Source of the DNA: Pontibacterium granulatum
GTDB lineage: Bacteria; Pseudomonadota; Gammaproteobacteria; Pseudomonadales; Balneatricaceae
DNA: 47,133 nt
Assembly (NCBI RefSeq): GCF_029961155.1
Contig: NZ_JASBRH010000032.1
Location: 1-47,133, forward strand
Direction: 5' to 3'
In this document: in pieces, positions 1 to 7,781 of the stretch
Numbering within the stretch: position 1 is the stretch's first letter
Layout of the letters: every line of letters starts with the position of its first letter
The notes under the pieces: generated by a model
Databases searched by the model: none
What the model was told of the DNA's origin: nothing
The model's input: only the letters and a program-made list of their open reading frames with translations
Translations under genes and position numbers: made by a program

Positions 1-2
1 CA

Positions 3-77
3 TTGGGTGACCTCACCCCCTGGGAATATCTGGCCAAACATGACCCGCTGGAAAACTCTAATTATGCGTGTAACTAA
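3..77 (+). pseudogene. 3' end of an IS3-family transposase (orfB), cut by window edge
   Basis: The third frame reads LGDLTPWEYLAKHDPLENSN then YACN and a stop. This is the usual C-terminal tail of IS3-family DDE transposases (TPxEY...NSNYA). Only 24 codons are inside the window, so it cannot be said whether the full element is intact. A candidate right inverted repeat follows at about 81-93 (GGGGAGGTTTACA). Family assignment is by motif recall. Confidence 0.6.
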
Positions 78-80
78 TTA

Positions 81-93
81 GGGGAGGTTTACA
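81..93 (+). repeat. Candidate right terminal inverted repeat of the IS3-type element
   Basis: GGGGAGGTTTACA lies 3 nt after the transposase stop and ends in CA, as IS3-family ends do. Read inward it is TGTAAACCTCCCC, which resembles the outer end of the orfA remnant at about 7616-7628. The left end lies outside the window. Confidence 0.4.
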
Positions 94-100
94 ATTAGAT

Positions 101-121
101 ATGCACTCCAGAAGAGTGCAT
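101..121. terminator. Hairpin downstream of the VOC gene
   Basis: ATGCACTC (101-108) and GAGTGCAT (114-121) form a perfect 8-bp stem with a 5-nt loop. It lies about 140 nt beyond the stop of the leftward VOC gene. There is no strong T run, so it is only a weak terminator candidate. Confidence 0.3.
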
Positions 122-258
122 TTCCATCCCGACCCCGAATATACTTGAAGGGTAATCCTCCCATTTTTCGCGTTACCGCATCCGGCATTAACGGAAATCA
201 ATCTGAACTAGAAGCACCTATACAATCAGCAACACGTTTGACAGTGTCCAATCACTCT

Positions 259-786
259 TTAGTTATACGCACCTGAAGCGTAGTGCAGCTCGTAGCTGTG
301 GCTGTAGATCTCCAGGATATTGCCAAACGGATCTTCCATGTAGATCATGCGGTACGGCTTTTCACCCGGATAGTAGTAACGTGGTTTTGGCATACGTTTC
401 TTGCCACCGGCTGCAACAATGCGCTCGGCCAATCCTTCCACATCCGGATCCTGAACACAGAAATGGAAGACACTGGTTTTCCAGTATTCGAAGTTATTTT
501 CCGGGTTTTCCTGGTTCTTAAACTGAAAGAGCTCTACGCCAACACGATCACCGGTGGAAAGGTGCGCAATACGGAAAGACTCCCAGTTCGGACCAAAAAC
601 ATCGGTGCACATCTCACCGATGGCGCTCTCGTCTTCCACGATTTCGGTTGGTTCCATAATCAGGTACCAACCCAGTACTTCGGTGTAAAACTTCACCGCT
701 GCTTCCAGGTCCGGCACGGAGATGCCGATATGGGAAAATGTGCGTGGATATGGACGAACAGTGGTTTCTTGCGGTGTATGGCTCAT
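259..786 (-). CDS. VOC family (glyoxalase/extradiol-dioxygenase fold) protein
   Basis: This 175-residue protein has the vicinal-oxygen-chelate pattern: HIGISVPDLEAAVKFYTEVL near residues 19-38 (first beta-alpha-beta unit, metal-type His), HFCVQDPDVEGLAERI near 108-123 (second unit), and a final MEDPFGNILEIY with the usual metal-ligand Glu. A single chain with two modules is typical of glyoxalase-like enzymes and extradiol dioxygenases; the substrate cannot be read from the sequence. The ATG at 786 has a strong ribosome site (AGGAGACC), which is also one arm of an inverted repeat at 791-817. It is divergent from a LysR gene at 881, which is the likely regulator. A role in ring cleavage or aldehyde handling is inference only. 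Confidence 0.8.
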   Translation of the reverse strand: MSHTPQETTVRPYPRTFSHIGISVPDLEAAVKFYTEVLGWYLIMEPTEIVEDESAIGEMCTDVFGPNWESFRIAHLSTGDRVGVELFQFKNQENPENNFEYWKTSVFHFCVQDPDVEGLAERIVAAGGKKRMPKPRYYYPGEKPYRMIYMEDPFGNILEIYSHSYELHYASGAYN

Positions 787-790
787 GGGT

Positions 791-817
791 TGGTCTCCTA
801 ATCAATCATTGAGACCA
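791..817. promoter_or_regulatory. Inverted repeat overlapping the VOC gene ribosome site
   Basis: TGGTCTC (791-797) and GAGACCA (811-817) are 7-bp arms separated by 13 nt. On the minus strand the arm nearest the VOC start contains the Shine-Dalgarno AGGAGACC. RNA pairing would hide that site, suggesting translational control; a DNA operator is an alternative. Confidence 0.4.
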
Positions 818-843
818 GTTTAAAAAACACCGCTCAACACTTA

Positions 844-874
844 AAATTATCATTAATCATCAAAATGATAATTT
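844..874. promoter_or_regulatory. LysR-type operator between VOC and LysR genes
   Basis: AAATTATCATT (844-854) and AATGATAATTT (864-874) are perfect 11-bp arms with a 9-nt spacer. The right arm ends 6 nt before the LysR start codon. An AT-rich palindrome between divergent LysR and target genes is the usual regulator site, and here binding would also block the LysR gene itself. Confidence 0.6.
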
Positions 875-880
875 CACATT

Positions 881-1753
881 ATGATAAATCCCGTCTTCCT
901 CAGAACCTTTATGCACCTGGTGAAAACCAATCATTTCACCCGCACTGCTGAACAGCTATATATGACCCAACCGGGCGTCAGTCAGCACATCAAAAAGCTG
1001 GAGGAACACCTCGGCACCCCTCTCTTACACCGGTTTGGTAAATCATTCGAACTCACCGATGCTGGCGAACTTCTGTATCAATTCGGCGTTCAACAAGCGG
1101 AAGCGGAGACTGAGCTACAGCATAAGCTTGCCGGTGATGATCCACATACTGGTGAATGTCGATTGGCCTGTTCAGGCTCAATGGCGATGCAGCTTTACCC
1201 TAACCTGCTGGAACTCCAGAAACGGTATGGCGGATTAACCTTCAGTGTAGAGGCGGCCCCAAAGACTGCGATCATCGAACGCATCAAAAACAACCATTCC
1301 GATTTTGGCATAGTCACCCAGCCGGTAAACGATCCTCTCTTGGATAGCGAACACCTGGGCAAAGACACACTGTGCCTGGTCGTACCCCAAAACACAGAGG
1401 CCAGTTGGAATTCACTGCAAACACTGGGTTTTATAAATCACCCAGACGGCCACCACTACGCCTCCCGCGTGTTGGAAACTAATTATCCAGACTCTTTCCG
1501 TGGTATGGGACAGATCCCGGAGTCGGGTTATATCAATCAGCTCGGTCAGATTCTGCTGCCTGTGGCAAAAGGACTAGGTTTCACGGTAATTCCGAAATCG
1601 TCTCTGGATGCATTTCCGTTTCCGGACCAGCTACAAAGCGCCAGCCTGCCGGTATCCGTGGAAGACGAAGTTTTCCTGATCACCAAGAAACACCGCCCAC
1701 TGCCAAAGCGTTACCAGTTGATTCGTGAATTGCTCATCGATCAGTGGCTATAG
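881..1753 (+). CDS. LysR family transcriptional regulator
   Basis: This 290-residue protein starts with a LysR winged helix-turn-helix (residues about 2-60: FLRTFMHLVKTNHFTRTAEQ then TQPGVSQHIKKLEEHLG). A substrate-binding effector domain fills the rest. It is divergent from the VOC gene, with a perfect 11-bp-arm palindrome between them, so it probably controls that gene and itself. There is no clear Shine-Dalgarno before the ATG; the palindrome occupies that space, so translation may be weak. The effector is unknown. Confidence 0.9.
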   Translation: MINPVFLRTFMHLVKTNHFTRTAEQLYMTQPGVSQHIKKLEEHLGTPLLHRFGKSFELTDAGELLYQFGVQQAEAETELQHKLAGDDPHTGECRLACSGSMAMQLYPNLLELQKRYGGLTFSVEAAPKTAIIERIKNNHSDFGIVTQPVNDPLLDSEHLGKDTLCLVVPQNTEASWNSLQTLGFINHPDGHHYASRVLETNYPDSFRGMGQIPESGYINQLGQILLPVAKGLGFTVIPKSSLDAFPFPDQLQSASLPVSVEDEVFLITKKHRPLPKRYQLIRELLIDQWL

Positions 1754-1884
1754 TCAGTCCACTATGTGACCACCTCATCCCTCGCTGGTACCAACACGTG
1801 ATTCCCAACTGGGCCTATAGCTGCCTTCGTAGCGTCCCTATAGTTTTCTGTCACAGCACATACTGAATTGCTGGTACAACATGC

Positions 1885-3093
1885 ATGCAGGGACACCCGT
1901 TGACTGAGATAACCCGCCCGCGGCATATTCTGCCGATCATCATCCTGGCCCAGTTCTTGGGCACCTCCACCTGGTTTGCAGGCAATGCAATCCTGCCCGA
2001 GCTGCAAAGCGAATGGCTGCTGAGTGATTACGCTCTGGCACCACTGACCAATTCCGTGCAATGGGGATTTATCTCAGGCGCGCTACTGTTTGGCTTTCTT
2101 GCGCTGTCAGACCGAATCTCACCACGGGTGCTGTTTTTCCTCTGCGCGACACTGTGCGGTGCAAGCAGCCTTATCATCTCCAACTCGGCACAAACACTGG
2201 ATCAGGTCCTGTGGTTACGCTTTTTCAGCGGCATGATGCTCGCCGGGATCTACCCGGTTGGGATGAAGATCGCCACTGGTTGGTATCCACAAGGACTTGG
2301 GCGTGCATTGGGTTATCTGATCGGGGCCTTGGTGCTTGGTACCGCAACCCCGCATCTGCTCTCCAGCTTGCCCAATACGTCCTGGCGTGAAGTGATGGCA
2401 CTGGTTGGCGTGGCAGCCGTTACCGGCGGTGCGCTGATCCTGTGTTTTGTGCCGGATGGCCCTAACCTGACCCAAGGCGCGCCGATTAACTTGCGGGCAC
2501 TGGCGGAAATCGTACGCTGCAAACCACTGCGCGCGGCGGTTGGCGGATATCTAGGCCACAGCTGGGAGCTGTATGCGATGTGGGCGTTGGCCCCGATCTG
2601 GTTGTTGGCCTGGAATCAGTCTCACGAACAATCCCTAAACAGCGCGTTCTGGACCTCTATGATCATCGCAACCGGTGCATTTGGGTGTGTGGTTGCCGGA
2701 ATCTGGTCACGTACCTACGGCAGCCTAGCGATCGCCAAGAACATGCTGATTGTGTCAGGGATCTGCTGTCTGGTGTCACCATTGATGATGCTGGCACCAA
2801 TCTGGCTGGTACTGCCGTTCTGGTTTATCTGGGGATTCTCGGTGGTGGCAGATTCGGCGCAGTTCTCAGCACTTTCGGCACAAACAGCACCATCCAGTGT
2901 GCTGGGTTCTGCTCTGACGCTGATTAATGCATTGGGGTATGTGACCACGGCGCTCGCAGTTGAGCTGATCGCCGTATTGATCGGTACAGTTCCTGTAGGG
3001 TGGTTGGCGTGGTGTTTATTGCCCGGCCCAATCCTTGGGATCTGGAGCTTACGCAGTCTGAAGCAAAGTACTGAGGTTACTGCTTCGGCCTGA
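1885..3093 (+). CDS. Major facilitator superfamily transporter
   Basis: This 402-residue inner-membrane protein has about 12 hydrophobic segments. The N-terminus (IIILAQFLGTSTWFAGNAIL) and the loop after TM2 (LSDRISPRVLFFLC) are typical of MFS carriers of the NarK/CynX-like branch. The central loop near residue 195 separates two six-helix halves. The ATG at 1885 is used because an ATG at 1881 is closed by a stop within nine codons; no strong ribosome site is visible. The gene follows the LysR gene in the same direction after 131 nt and may belong to its regulon. The substrate is unknown. Its last codons overlap a small opposite-strand ORF. Confidence 0.85.
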   Translation: MQGHPLTEITRPRHILPIIILAQFLGTSTWFAGNAILPELQSEWLLSDYALAPLTNSVQWGFISGALLFGFLALSDRISPRVLFFLCATLCGASSLIISNSAQTLDQVLWLRFFSGMMLAGIYPVGMKIATGWYPQGLGRALGYLIGALVLGTATPHLLSSLPNTSWREVMALVGVAAVTGGALILCFVPDGPNLTQGAPINLRALAEIVRCKPLRAAVGGYLGHSWELYAMWALAPIWLLAWNQSHEQSLNSAFWTSMIIATGAFGCVVAGIWSRTYGSLAIAKNMLIVSGICCLVSPLMMLAPIWLVLPFWFIWGFSVVADSAQFSALSAQTAPSSVLGSALTLINALGYVTTALAVELIAVLIGTVPVGWLAWCLLPGPILGIWSLRSLKQSTEVTASA

Positions 3094-3208
3094 TACCTTC
3101 TTGCGCCAACAAACGGATCAGCTCGTCATCAGCATTTCGACCGGAGCTTAGCGCCATCAGCAGTAAGACGCAGAAAGCGGGAAGCATGAGGAGAAAAAGC
3201 ATAGCCAT
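3077..3208 (-). CDS. Small single-pass membrane protein (43 aa), hypothetical
   Basis: An ORF too short for routine listing reads MAMLFLLMLPAFCVLLLMAL, then a polar tail SSGRNADDELIRLLAQEGIR and PKQ. It has a good ribosome site (AGGACCTGAC before the ATG at 3208). The layout is one transmembrane helix (residues 3-20) followed by a charged, probably cytoplasmic, amphipathic helix. This resembles small phage-shock-like or SHOCT-like membrane proteins, but no family is recognised. It overlaps the 3' end of the MFS gene by 17 nt on the opposite strand. Comparative sequence data would be needed to prove expression. Confidence 0.5.
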   Translation of the reverse strand: MAMLFLLMLPAFCVLLLMALSSGRNADDELIRLLAQEGIRPKQ

Positions 3209-3447
3209 GTCAGGTCCTGTCTTTTTATTGGATTAATTAGACCGCTTCAGATAGCCAACTTCGGGAAAGGGTGACAGATCCTTCCCTGGATCAAGGATCT
3301 CATTCCATCTAGCAAGGTGTACGTTCAAGTCTATTCAACGCACCCCAACTTTCTATAGGAAAAATTCCTAATTTTTGAGTGCGTAGATAGATATTGGAGA
3401 AACAGGTAACGCCAATGTGGTTAATTGCGTAAAACAGGAGTGGAAAA

Positions 3448-4704
3448 TTAGAGATCGAGCGTGGAGGTGCCTTCACGGATCGCCAGCTGATACAGACTCA
3501 CTTTATGCACCTTGAGGACTTCATAGATGCTGCTGTCGAGCTGGCCACCACTTACCATGTCATCCATGATCGCTAACACCTGATCCACGCCCAAACGCCC
3601 ACGATATGGGCGTTTCTGACACAGCGCTTGGAAGATATCGGCAATAGACAGTATACGTGTCGGAATATCGATCTGATCGGCATGCCAGCCGTACGGGTAA
3701 CCGGAACCATCCAACTTTTCGTGATGTTCCGCCGCCCACTTGGCAATCAGGGTATTGGGGAATATCGCCTGCAATACGCGACGGCTGTCCAATGGATGGC
3801 TGCGCATCTGCGCCAGCTCTTCCGGTGTTAAAGCACCGGGTTTCTCCAAAATTTCGTCCGGCGTGCGCAGCTTACCCACATCGTGCAGCAAACCGGCGAT
3901 ACGCAGCAGACGTTTTTCGTACTGATCGCAGCCCACTAGCCCCGCCAGTGAGTACGCGATATCGGCTACCCGCAAACTGTGGTAGTGCGTAAAAGGACTT
4001 TTGGCATCCACCACTTGGGAGATCAGCTCACCCAGTGACTCAATCTCGTCAAAGCTGAGAGAGACCCGGTAGTCAGCGGAAGACAAGGTTTCAAAGATCG
4101 CATCGTCCAGAAACTCATCGCGCAATTCCAGCCAGAAGCTGTCTTTCAGCGCGGCCTGCTCCAGCGCCACAAAGAGTTTTTCTGAGAACAACGTCCCGAC
4201 GTGCGGACGCAACTCCTCAAGGATTGCCTGACGTTCCAGCAACACCATGTGCAATGGGTTCTTCTGGATAAAAGAGACGTACACAACATCCAGACGATCC
4301 GCCAAAAAGATCAGGTTGGCGTATTCGCCAGTCGCTTGATCCAGCGATTCAGGTATATGTTCCCAACGGGTGTGGTGGTAGCGCACGGCTTCAGCATAAC
4401 GCTGAAACGGAGGAAAACTGCTAAGGAAGTGTTCACCGCGAACACAGTGCTCTTCGGCACCGTTCCATTCGAGTTCACCGACTATTTTCTTGTGAACGGC
4501 CGTGGATGATACGCCACTGTCGTGCAGCATACCGGCGAGCAGGATGAAGTGGCGGCGTTTTCGTGTCCAGCCCAGCAGATGGGCCACACGGTGACAGATC
4601 AGACCCACACGGCGTCCGTGGCTCTTATCGTTTACGCCCACGTAGTCCAACGCCTTTGTCACGGCGTGTGCAGCGCGGCCAACGTCAACGTCCATGCCCA
4701 GCAT
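3448..4704 (-). CDS. HD-GYP domain protein with two HD modules (c-di-GMP phosphodiesterase-like)
   Basis: The C-terminal half is a full HD-GYP domain: AGLLHDVGKLRTPDEIL (metal-binding HD and Lys), HHEKLDGSGYP (GYP signature) and ADIFQALCQKRPYRG. The N-terminal half is a second, weaker HD module (LAGMLHDSGVSS, then HH in VRYHHTRWEH). This tandem layout occurs in HD-GYP phosphodiesterases that degrade c-di-GMP. The start is uncertain. The first ATG in the long frame is at 4704, but in-frame TTG codons at 4725 (behind GGAAGG) and 4737 are possible. The gene stands alone, convergent with the MFS gene and about 280 nt from the next gene, so it is probably monocistronic. Confidence 0.85.
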   Translation of the reverse strand: MLGMDVDVGRAAHAVTKALDYVGVNDKSHGRRVGLICHRVAHLLGWTRKRRHFILLAGMLHDSGVSSTAVHKKIVGELEWNGAEEHCVRGEHFLSSFPPFQRYAEAVRYHHTRWEHIPESLDQATGEYANLIFLADRLDVVYVSFIQKNPLHMVLLERQAILEELRPHVGTLFSEKLFVALEQAALKDSFWLELRDEFLDDAIFETLSSADYRVSLSFDEIESLGELISQVVDAKSPFTHYHSLRVADIAYSLAGLVGCDQYEKRLLRIAGLLHDVGKLRTPDEILEKPGALTPEELAQMRSHPLDSRRVLQAIFPNTLIAKWAAEHHEKLDGSGYPYGWHADQIDIPTRILSIADIFQALCQKRPYRGRLGVDQVLAIMDDMVSGGQLDSSIYEVLKVHKVSLYQLAIREGTSTLDL

Positions 4705-4984
4705 ATTATTTACGGGGGTATCCAAGTTGCCTTCCAACGTCCATTACTCGATTACACAGTCATTCCTTTGAGCTCAGACAACGCTGACCAAGAACTAGCC
4801 TCCGGCCACTGAACACAAATTGAAACAGATTCTAACACCACGAAACTCGCACTAACCAGCATTAGCACTAAATTGCGACCAAATAATTAAAACAGTTCAA
4901 GAATCCACATACAAAAACATTGCAGCAAAAATGCGGCCTGTGCAGTGCCGCATTTACAGGTATTCGCCGGTATCTACCGCATGC

Positions 4985-5968
4985 CTATTCGGCATTCACC
5001 ACCGATGTCGGTTCTTCCGCAATACACTTCAGGAACCAATCCCTAAAGGTACAAAAGGCTTCGTTATCCTTCTTGTTCTCTGAGTAGGTCAGATAATGCA
5101 GTTTCTCCCGGAATCTCGCTTCCGCGTCACCCGCGCGTACCAACCAGCCCTGCTCGATCATCGGTGCCACCAGTTGATGCCAGCCCAGGCTCACGCCCTG
5201 ATGGTTCAGCGCCATCTGGATCAGCATGTTGTAATCGTTGGCGTTAAAAAGGTGGCGCTCCCCTTCGATACCCACGTCGATATCAATGCCGAGGGTGTTG
5301 AACCACACCCCCCAATCTACGTGTTCCGCGATCTGCGAACGGCCGTACGGGCTCAGATTAAGCAAGGTCGTATGCCTTAAGCCTTCCAGTGTCGCGATCT
5401 CCGGATTTTGTTTGAGATACAACGGCGAACACACCGGGAAGATCAGGTCATAAAAGAGTGGAATCGAGTGGTAGCCCTCACGCGGGTCACTCGCCTTATT
5501 GATAAACACATCCGGATGAACGCCCGGTTCCATCTGCAGGAAGTTGTTGGTGGTTACAACATTCACGTCGATATCCGGGTTCGCCGCAAAGAAGCTCGGC
5601 AAACGGGAGGACAACCAGAACGCTGAAAAGGCAGGTGAACAGCAAATTGTCAGTTCCTGTTTCTGCTTGCCGCTGTTTTCTATGCGCTGCGCCGCCTGCG
5701 CGATGTTCACAAACGAAAGGTAGGCCGCATCGTAGAAGATAGTGCCCGCTTCGGTCAGCTCAACTGCTCTGCCTGCGCGCTTGAACAACTCCACGCCCAA
5801 AGAGGCTTCCAACTCACGAATCTGGCGACTGATCGCCGCCTGCGTCACACAAAGTGCCTCCGCTGCACGGGTAAAATTTTGATACTTCGCCGCAGCCACA
5901 AAGGACTTCACGGCCCGTAACGACGGCATTTTCACCAATATCTGGTCGGGTTCGACGTGTTTAACCAT
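4985..5968 (-). CDS. LysR family regulator, GcvA-like
   Basis: This 327-residue protein has an N-terminal winged helix (PSLRAVKSFVAAAKYQNFTR then AAEALCVTQAAISRQIRELE) matching the GcvA/AmpR branch of LysR regulators. A periplasmic-binding-fold effector domain follows. It is transcribed away from the Rieske oxygenase gene across 269 nt containing a palindrome (6035-6050), so control of that oxygenase is the obvious inference. The ATG at 5968 is listed, but the ATG at 5929 (MPSLRAV) is preceded by a slightly better ribosome-like GGTGA and gives the usual GcvA N-terminus. The co-effector is unknown. Confidence 0.9.
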   Translation of the reverse strand: MVKHVEPDQILVKMPSLRAVKSFVAAAKYQNFTRAAEALCVTQAAISRQIRELEASLGVELFKRAGRAVELTEAGTIFYDAAYLSFVNIAQAAQRIENSGKQKQELTICCSPAFSAFWLSSRLPSFFAANPDIDVNVVTTNNFLQMEPGVHPDVFINKASDPREGYHSIPLFYDLIFPVCSPLYLKQNPEIATLEGLRHTTLLNLSPYGRSQIAEHVDWGVWFNTLGIDIDVGIEGERHLFNANDYNMLIQMALNHQGVSLGWHQLVAPMIEQGWLVRAGDAEARFREKLHYLTYSENKKDNEAFCTFRDWFLKCIAEEPTSVVNAE

Positions 5969-6034
5969 AACTTCAGGTATTCAATTCTCTAAATAAAAAG
6001 TCGCTTTACCGGTTTTCGGCCCGTTAATACACTG

Positions 6035-6050
6035 ATTTCCAAGTTGAAAT
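6035..6050. promoter_or_regulatory. Candidate LysR binding palindrome before the Rieske gene
   Basis: ATTTC (6035-6039) and GAAAT (6046-6050) form a short dyad, and a related half-site ATTTCAA lies at about 6075. Both lie between the divergent GcvA-like regulator and the oxygenase gene. LysR proteins bind such interrupted dyads; support here is position only. Confidence 0.4.
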
Positions 6051-6237
6051 AAACCTACGGTCTGTAAGTAAACGGATTTCAACCGGCGGCGACTCAACGG
6101 GATGCGACGCCAAAATGACTGACAGCGCCAGCAGATCACTGAGCGAAAATACTATAGTTTCAGTGTAACTGCGAAGGCCAACAAAACCACAACAATAAGA
6201 ATGCCTACCGCAGCGTAGTGTCATGGGAGTAACTGAG

Positions 6238-7446
6238 ATGACAAGCAAAACCAAAACTCTGGAGCTGATTAATCAGCGTAAACCTCGCCACGCTCTGAGC
6301 CGCGAACTGTACCGTGATGATGAGGTTTATCAGCAGGATCTGGAGCAGATCTGGCATAAGGAGTGGATTTTTGCCGGTCATACGTTCGAGATCGAAAAGG
6401 CCGGTGAGTACATGACCATTCAGGTGGGCGACTATCCGGTGGTGATCGTACGTGATGACAATGGCGATGTTCGCGCTTTCCACAACGCGTGCCGCCACCG
6501 CGGTTCACGTGTATGCGCTGAGTCCAAAGGTAAAGTGGCCAAGCTGGTATGCCCTTACCACAAATGGCCGTTCGGCCTGGACGGCAAACTGCTGTTCGCG
6601 GCGAACATGGGCGAGAAGTTCAACAACGACGATCACGGTCTGATGCCTGTGCATTGTGAAGTCGTTAACACCTACATCTACATCTGTGTGGCTGATGAAG
6701 CGCCGGACTTCGAACAGTTCCGTAAGGACCTGAGCCCGTTCATTACCCCGCACAACCTGGAAAACTGCAAAGTTGCCTTCGAATCCAACCTGGTTGAAAA
6801 AGGTAACTGGAAACTGGTGTTCGAGAACAACCGTGAGTGCTACCACTGTGACGGCAACCATCCTGAACTGCTGAACTCCTTCGTAGAGAACCTGTCTGTT
6901 GCCGGTGTCGGCGGCGATGACGATCCAGAGCTGGTTGCACACTGGGACAAGTGTGAAGCAGCAGGCCTGCCAAGCCGTCTGGTGATGGACGCAGATGGCC
7001 AGTACCGTATGACCCGAATCCCACTGTCTGCAAAAGCAGTGAGCTACACCATGGATGGGACACCTGCCGTGAACGGCCGCCTGGATGACACAGACGTAGA
7101 AGACATCGGCGCCCTGCTGTACTTCAACTACCCATCCACCTGGAACCACTTCCTGGGCGACCACGCACTGAGCTTCCGCGTACTGCCACTGAGTTCCGGT
7201 GAAACCCTGGTAACCACCAAGTGGATCGTGCCGAAGGATGCGGTAGAAGGTGTGGACTACGACCTGGATACGCTGACCAAAGTTTGGCTGGCGACCAACG
7301 ACCAGGACCGCCAGCTGGTTGAGGAAACTTTCCGCGGCGTAAGCTCCCCGTCTTACATCCCAGGCCCATTCTCTGACATCGCTGAAAACGGTGTATGCCA
7401 GTTCGTGGATTGGTACTGCGATACAATGAAAAACAAGCTGAGCTGA
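6238..7446 (+). CDS. gbcA: Rieske non-haem iron oxygenase alpha subunit, GbcA-like (glycine betaine demethylation)
   Basis: This 402-residue oxygenase has a Rieske 2Fe-2S motif Cys85-x-His87-x17-Cys105-x2-His108 (CRHRGS ... CPYHKW). Mononuclear iron ligands follow at His203 and His208 within NNRECYHCDGNH. The C-terminal block (SYTMDGTPAV, YPSTWNHFLGDHALSFRVLP, ETLVTTKWIVPKDAVEG) matches, from memory, GbcA-type enzymes. GbcA removes one methyl from glycine betaine to give dimethylglycine and formaldehyde, using electrons from the reductase GbcB. The ATG at 6238 follows GGGAGTAACTGAG and is preferred over the ATG at 6223. No reductase gene is in the window. Stachydrine- or carnitine-type oxygenases are less likely alternatives. 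Confidence 0.75.
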   Translation: MTSKTKTLELINQRKPRHALSRELYRDDEVYQQDLEQIWHKEWIFAGHTFEIEKAGEYMTIQVGDYPVVIVRDDNGDVRAFHNACRHRGSRVCAESKGKVAKLVCPYHKWPFGLDGKLLFAANMGEKFNNDDHGLMPVHCEVVNTYIYICVADEAPDFEQFRKDLSPFITPHNLENCKVAFESNLVEKGNWKLVFENNRECYHCDGNHPELLNSFVENLSVAGVGGDDDPELVAHWDKCEAAGLPSRLVMDADGQYRMTRIPLSAKAVSYTMDGTPAVNGRLDDTDVEDIGALLYFNYPSTWNHFLGDHALSFRVLPLSSGETLVTTKWIVPKDAVEGVDYDLDTLTKVWLATNDQDRQLVEETFRGVSSPSYIPGPFSDIAENGVCQFVDWYCDTMKNKLS

Positions 7447-7450
7447 TTGG

Positions 7451-7579
7451 TTAAAGGTTCAGATTGCCAATCCCTAACTCTTTCACCACTGAAGCGACGG
7501 TGTAGCCGGGCTGATTCGCCCGCTTCACCGCTTCGCCGCGAAACTCTTCCTTATAGGAATAGTACTTGCGTTTAGCCAT
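7451..7579 (-). pseudogene. Truncated IS3-family transposase orfA (N-terminal 42 residues)
   Basis: The minus strand reads MAKRKYYSYKEEFRGEAVKR then ANQPGYTVASVVKELGIGNL, followed by a stop. This is the N-terminal helix-turn-helix start of IS3-type OrfA proteins (MAKRKYYS.EFK.EAV..A). It has its own ribosome site (GGAGGTGTATC). The remainder of orfA and all of orfB are missing. The broken end is only 4 nt from the stop of the Rieske gene, so the deletion junction falls immediately after that gene. Confidence 0.75.
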
Positions 7580-7628
7580 GATACACCTCCACAGTAGGGA
7601 TATAGCTAACTATCGGCGGTGTCTACTA
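7451..7628 (-). mobile_element. IS3-family insertion sequence remnant (left end)
   Basis: The truncated orfA plus its leader up to the AGTAGACACC-like end at about 7619-7628 (minus strand) look like the left end of an IS3-type element. Its outer end loosely resembles the inverted-repeat candidate at 81-93 (8 of 13 positions). It is non-autonomous as seen. Confidence 0.55.
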
Positions 7629-7781
7629 ATCCTGGGTAACCCGGAAATAAAGCGCCGCCAGTTTCGCAGATATAAATGGCGTGCCCCTCTATTTCGGCTG
7701 TTTTTTTAAGAACAGCCACTTTACAACCTTGAGCTAGACTAAAATTGCAATTGATTATGCTTACATACAACAGTCGGTGAA

